Source: Mactra quadrangularis (Eukaryota > Mollusca > Bivalvia > Venerida > Mactridae). Taken from it: 64,000 bases of DNA. Location: NCBI GenBank assembly GCA_025267735.1, contig CM046299.1, positions 40,067,733 through 40,131,732 on the forward strand, read 5' to 3'. The notes under the pieces were generated by a model. It saw nothing but the letters and a program-made list of their open reading frames with translations, searched no databases and was not told the origin of the DNA. Each line of letters opens with the position of its first letter. Position 1 is the first letter of the stretch. Position numbers and translations under genes: made by a program. This document shows, one piece after another, positions 56,701 through 62,700 of the stretch.

Positions 56701-59700
56701 GGGTATATATTTAGGTGCTTCCTCTCTTTTGAGAAGGTATGAATGTGTTAAACTGGTATGACCAATTCTACATCGAGAAATCACTATTTGATCTCGGCGA
56801 TTAGAAAATATGATGGTACTGACTCAAAAAGTTCTGTGAGTTAACTTTAAAATGTTCTTTCATTCTTTTGAGGAGGTATGAATGTGTTAATATAGTATGA
56901 CCAATTCTACATCTCGTAGTAACTATTTATCTCATTGATTAGCAAAAATTATTGACTAAGACGAATCAAGGGTTTATGGCTTTATGTCATGTAACTTATT
57001 AGATATAGCATTATTCCACATTGTTTGCCATTTTGACTTGCTGAAGTCTATTATGTACTGCTATATTTATCAAATTCTTATTGTTGAACTTTTTTTTGAT
57101 GTATTGATATTTTATCAAATTCATAATGGCTGATTGGCAGCCATTCTGAGTTTTTCTTTTCAAAAAGCAAATGATTTGATAATTTTTGTACAGACTTTGA
57201 GAAAGTTAGCAATTGTTTAAGTTAATGTGCTTGGCATTTTCTTAAGTGGAATTCAAAATGGCTGACTGGCAGCCATGTTGAATTTTCTAATATCTTGTAC
57301 AGCAAACATCTTTTTTCTCACCTCATTTTGATAAAATTGTGCTGACAAATTCTTGTTGATGAAATTTTTATATGTATTTATTTTTTATGTATTTCAATGG
57401 ACCAACTAATAGCCACCTTGAACTTTTCTGTAATGTTGTGAAGGAAACATCTTATTTCGTTATAGCGACATGAGATTTTAGATATTATTTTAACTTTACT
57501 ACTGTGAAAATAATGATCAGTAATTTAAGCTTTCTTATGGGGTATTTGTGAAACTCTTGATACAAGATATTGTTAATACTAATTGTTTGATTTATATTGT
57601 GTACATTGCTGACTACTATTTTTACAATTGCCTTATTTTTTACTTATTTATAAAAAAATTACAAACACATTCTACATTTTGCTCTTCTGGTTACAACATA
57701 CTCATGATGAGTTTAAATGTGATCACTCTTTGTCTGTTGTTCCACTTTACATTCATAATGACCAAATGGTGTTCATTTTCATGTAAAAAATCATTTGACA
57801 TATGACAACTCTGTTCATTTTGCTTTTTCATAAATCTATAGTGAATTACACTGTAATTTGCTGTTTATTTCCAATTTGATATTTGCATCCTATTCTTTCT
57901 ATGGTTTTTATGCTTCTTACAACATTTACCCTTTTGGACTTCCACAATGTTGACTGCTTTTATCTTAAAATGTTGCTGTTGCGGGGGTATTTTCGCCACT
58001 GGTGGCAGTTCTAGTTATTTTTCATTTATAAGTAAGCAGATTACATAAAATATTGTGAATGATATTAGGCTGTATAAGGCCGTCATCGGGAATCGCGATA
58101 TCGATGTATCACCGATTGTTAACAGACAATCTGATAGTGATTCGCGATTTGGAATATTGATACAATCTAGCATTTTATAAAGCTATAAACTATAGGACAT
58201 TTTTTTATATTTCTGAGTTTTCATGTATTCTGTAAAGTATTAAAAACAAGAAAATACAGTTGGTTATAGTTTGTTTTATGTCTGAAACATCTTTTAACAT
58301 CATACATAACATCATGAAGGCATTATATAGTAAATACATGTATATACTGGAGTTCTAGAGGCTTTTATTACACTCCTTGTCTGACTCAATATATCGATAT
58401 ATCACTGATACTTGCCTTTCGATATATCAATACTAAATTTTCTATCAATGACAGCCCTAAAGCTGCATAATTCAAACTTTACCTGTCACATGAAATTTGT
58501 TTGGAAATTGATGAATGCCTGTCTCTTGGTATTGATAACACAGGTAAACCCTGAGCTAAGCACACTTAAAGCATACATCATATAATATATTTGTATATTG
58601 CTTGAGTAATTCTTGAATAATGTTGGCTCTCATGGTAGGAAACTTGTTACAAAAAATGAATTCATTTTCAAGGAAAGGAATGGATGTTTTATACAATTAA
58701 CACAAGGTCTGCAGGGTGAAAGATAATTCTGTCTCCAAAGTTGAATACTTTCCTGCATTTACTTTAAACAAAAAATTTCATTCTAATCACTAGTGCTTAG
58801 TACTTGCGGACCAGGAAGCAGACTTGGCCAGGTTGTAAAACACGCTTTGCAGTAATGTAAAAATGATATATATATTCAATAAAGTTTGTTACCCTCTTAT
58901 GTATGTAGCTGTTGCAGTCCAATATGTAATACATTTCTGTTGTATTAAACATTTTGTATATCTGATTTTTTTTGTTATAGAGTAAACATGGCAAGTAGCG
59001 TGGTGCTTATCACAGGAAGTGAGCTCTTGTTTTATGTCTTAATTGAAAGAGGGTTTCCTATTTATAATTGAATCGTGTTCTCACATAGTATTTTGTGGTT
59101 AAATTTAGAATCTTGTCTTTGATACATGTAAAGTCAACTTAATGGTGGGAACATTGTGATTTCATAAATCCCTGGCTCTACATTAGTGGATCAACCCTTT
59201 TGGGTCAGTTTATTTTCACCTAATGGACTTCGGAGCTTCAAGCCTTTGGGTCAGGTGTTATTTTGACATTGATTGACTTAGGATTTTTTCACTTTATTTC
59301 ACACAGGTTTATTTAAGGTCTCTTTTCCTATTGAACATTTTGTTAAAATCATGCCAATCTTTTTTCCAATAATTTTGACCAACTCAGGCTTTACTCCCAT
59401 ATAAACTAAGATGTTTTGTTTTTGTTGGGTTTAAAGCTGAAATTCCACAGTCCCATTAAAATCCATAAACTTTCCCTTAGGTCTGAAAGGCCAGGGGCAA
59501 AAAGTTGATTTTTTTTTCAATTTGAAAAAGGTCTATGTAGTTTCTTTTGTCAAATAATTTCCTGGATTATCTAACTGATTATGTAACGCATGTAGTGTAA
59601 TAAATTTATTCCTTTTTAATGGCAATGAAGTGGGTCTAATAAGTAAAAACAGCTAATGTTTACTAAGAAAACGGCTGAGGCCCTTTCCCCAAAAATGATG

Positions 59701-62700
59701 TTCTGGGGTTGTGTTTACTGCTGAGAAAAATATCTCTGTATCCACTCCAGCATTATAACACAGTCTATATACTAGGAGGCACTTTCAACATGACTCCTAA
59801 CTCAAATCAAATCAAGAACGCAGTCTTTGTCAGAAGTGTTGATGCTGCATAAAATGTAATTCTAACATTGTCTCATGCATCTTAACTCTTAATTTAAAGT
59901 GACATTATCTATAATATTGAACAAAAACATGACTCTTGTAATTTACCCCTTGGTTAAAAAAAATCATAACTATTGGCTGCCTATTTACATGCCTGCCTGG
60001 ATTTTGCCAAACTATAAGCCCATTTTTTCAATAAAAAAAAATTAGCTAAAAAATAAAGTGACATTTATTTCTCCTACATGTAACAACATTCTTGTTATAT
60101 CTGATATATGTTATATTTTCAGGACCAGAACCAGAAATTCCAGGAATACAAGAAGAGGATGAGGACGAAGGTAATACTTGTTTCTAGCTCAACATATGCT
60201 TAGGAAAAACTATTGTAAATGTATACCAACACCACTACTTGTCTGTCTGTCTGCATCTTGTCCAGGCAATAACTCAACCGTAGACCAGGGACCAGGAAAT
60301 CGCCGGTTTTTCGGTTTTCAGACCGATTTTTTCATTTTGGACCGATTGAGATTTCAAAATCCTTAAAAAAATCGGTCCGGGAAAAACTCGCTAATTTTGA
60401 ACTCAAACCATTAATTTCCATAATTTTCAAGAAAACGTATCGATAAAATATTATCAAACAACTATCAGTTGCATAAACCCACTGCTTATTGTTGTAATAC
60501 CCTGCTTAATTGCCCACAGGTTACACATCAAGGACCCTGTATAACGTATCCATGGTTACATAGGTATCATGCAGCGGTTAGGCAGTGATATTTTTTTATC
60601 GAGCACAGCAAGGTACGCTTGATTTGCACTCGATTAAATTGAAGAACAGCAGAAGAATATGTTCTTACTTGTATCATGTCCATCGAACCGATTATGTTTT
60701 TTCAGTTGGTCTGTTTGAAACCTGTAAACTGGTAAAAAACAAATAATGTTTTATATGTTTTATGAATAATTACAAAGAAAACAATTTAATAGCTTTTGTT
60801 GTCAATTCCTATTGTATTCGTTTGATCTTTAATTTGTTTGACTTGATTCATGATTTATTTTTACGCCGTAAATTGAGGTGTGAATAATAAGAAATAATCT
60901 TAGGACATGTATCTACGCAATTAATCGAAGGTACAGTTCTTGATGATCAAAATTCAACCACACTTCTCCCTTCTTTGATGACATCGAAAATAATTTTCAA
61001 AACGAACAGTTTAGTCATTAATTTATTTATAAATAGGTGTACTATGCACAATTTGATATTCATTTGAGTTTAACGAAACCGCTTGAACCATTGTGATGAG
61101 ATGCCATACATTTTCACGACCCACGCTAGATCGTCACTTCGTATGACAAACGTTTTAATCTACGTGTGTTATTAAAAAGCTGATCATAATTTTACGCTTT
61201 CATGCTTTATTTAGCGAACGATACTTTAAGATGCGCGACATTTACTTTGGACCAGTTTTGCGCATGCGCAGTTAAAATGATTTGCCAAATGACGGAGTTT
61301 TCCAACAACATTAGAGCTAGATGAAACAGTCTTTTTTCAAGTTCTGTTTGTTGAACCGACCGACGATTGCGGGGAGTAATTTTGGAAACCACGTTTTCTT
61401 GCTAGATAAAAGTTAAGTTTTGTAAAAATTTAAACAAACAATGACAATGCCTATGTATCGTATGCCCTTTTAATAAAGGGGAGCAAAAAAAAGTACAAAC
61501 ATTGTCGTGAATAAAGTACAGTAAACGGTCTGGTCCGTACGGTACACGTTAAAACCCGTATCCGGTACTCGGACGGCCTTGGACCGATTGACATCGGCGA
61601 ATTTCCTGGTCCCTGCCGTAGACTGATGCATTTTAAAATTACTTGGCACAAATGTTTACTTTGATTGGACAATGTGTCACCGGAATGAACTGTTACGATA
61701 CTCTTGAGGGCATGGCAAATAAATTGGGTGTTATTCATCACTTTTGCGGTAGCTCTAGTCAAGTTGCATTTAGTCTATTTTTATGCTGATGTAAGTTCAC
61801 TGACTATAGTGCAGATACAGTTAAAAGTGGGTTGTTAACTTTCCTCTGCACGGATACAAACAAAGTTTTTATGCTGGAACTGAAGTTCCTAGTAAAATCT
61901 AATGATAGTCACATGGGAATGCCTAAACCAAGTGACATAAGATTATAATTCATAGACCCACCACTCACTAATATTCATGAGTAATGTTCTCCTGTTCTTT
62001 CAGTTATGGAAGAAGAGATGGTCACCGTGGAAACATCGGAACAAGAATTTGTATTTAGAGAGTTTGCTGTCAAGTAAGTCCTATAAAAAAATCCTTAAGC
62101 ATGTAGCATCACCTCAAAATCTCTACAAAGATTGCTCAAATTTTCTCCTCAAAATTAGAATTTGCAAGTTTTATAATGTGTTATATAATGAAATGTTAAA
62201 TTTGTGTTTAAAAGTGTTAGGCCTAGAGCTTTCATGTTTGATATGTAGCATCACCTCAAGATCCAGTGCAAAGATTGTTCAAATCATGCCTCTGGGTCAA
62301 AATTGGCCCTACCCCAGGGTTTGCAAGTTTTTCATGTTGCTATATAAGGAAATGTTAAAAAAAAAATCTCAAAAACTGTAAAGCCTAGTGTTTGCATTTT
62401 TGACATGTAGCATCATATGAAGGTCAGAGCTTTTATACATGTAAAATGAGTTTTAAAAGATTTTGTCAGATATCCATCTAGATCTAGATTTCAGGTGAAC
62501 AATCCTGGGTCTTTCGGACCCTCTAGTTATAATTATTGTCTTTTTTGTTTGTATTATTATTGTGATTATTAATTACTATTATTTCAGGTTTGCTAAGCCA
62601 GAGATATTAAAGGCGTATGTACTACTATTAGGAGATTTTCAGAAGAATTCTACTCATACAAATCATTGTTGTGTAAAGATGTTACATCGTATTGCTGTTG

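Larger units (their letters stand above)
55150..58015 (+). repeat. Long 'ATACCCCCGC' element with internal ~155-bp tandem units
   Basis: Begins ATACCCCCGCAAACGAAG and ends GCGGGGGTATTTTCGCCACT, GGTGGCAGTTCTAGTT. Inside: a (TTGG)n tract (55197-55285), then repeated units carrying CAATTCAAAATGGCNGANTG and GGCNGCCATCTTGA (about 55440-56215, and more diverged near 57125, 57250 and 57395). A LINE fragment is inserted at about 56320-56945. No complete protein is encoded. Confidence 0.65.
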
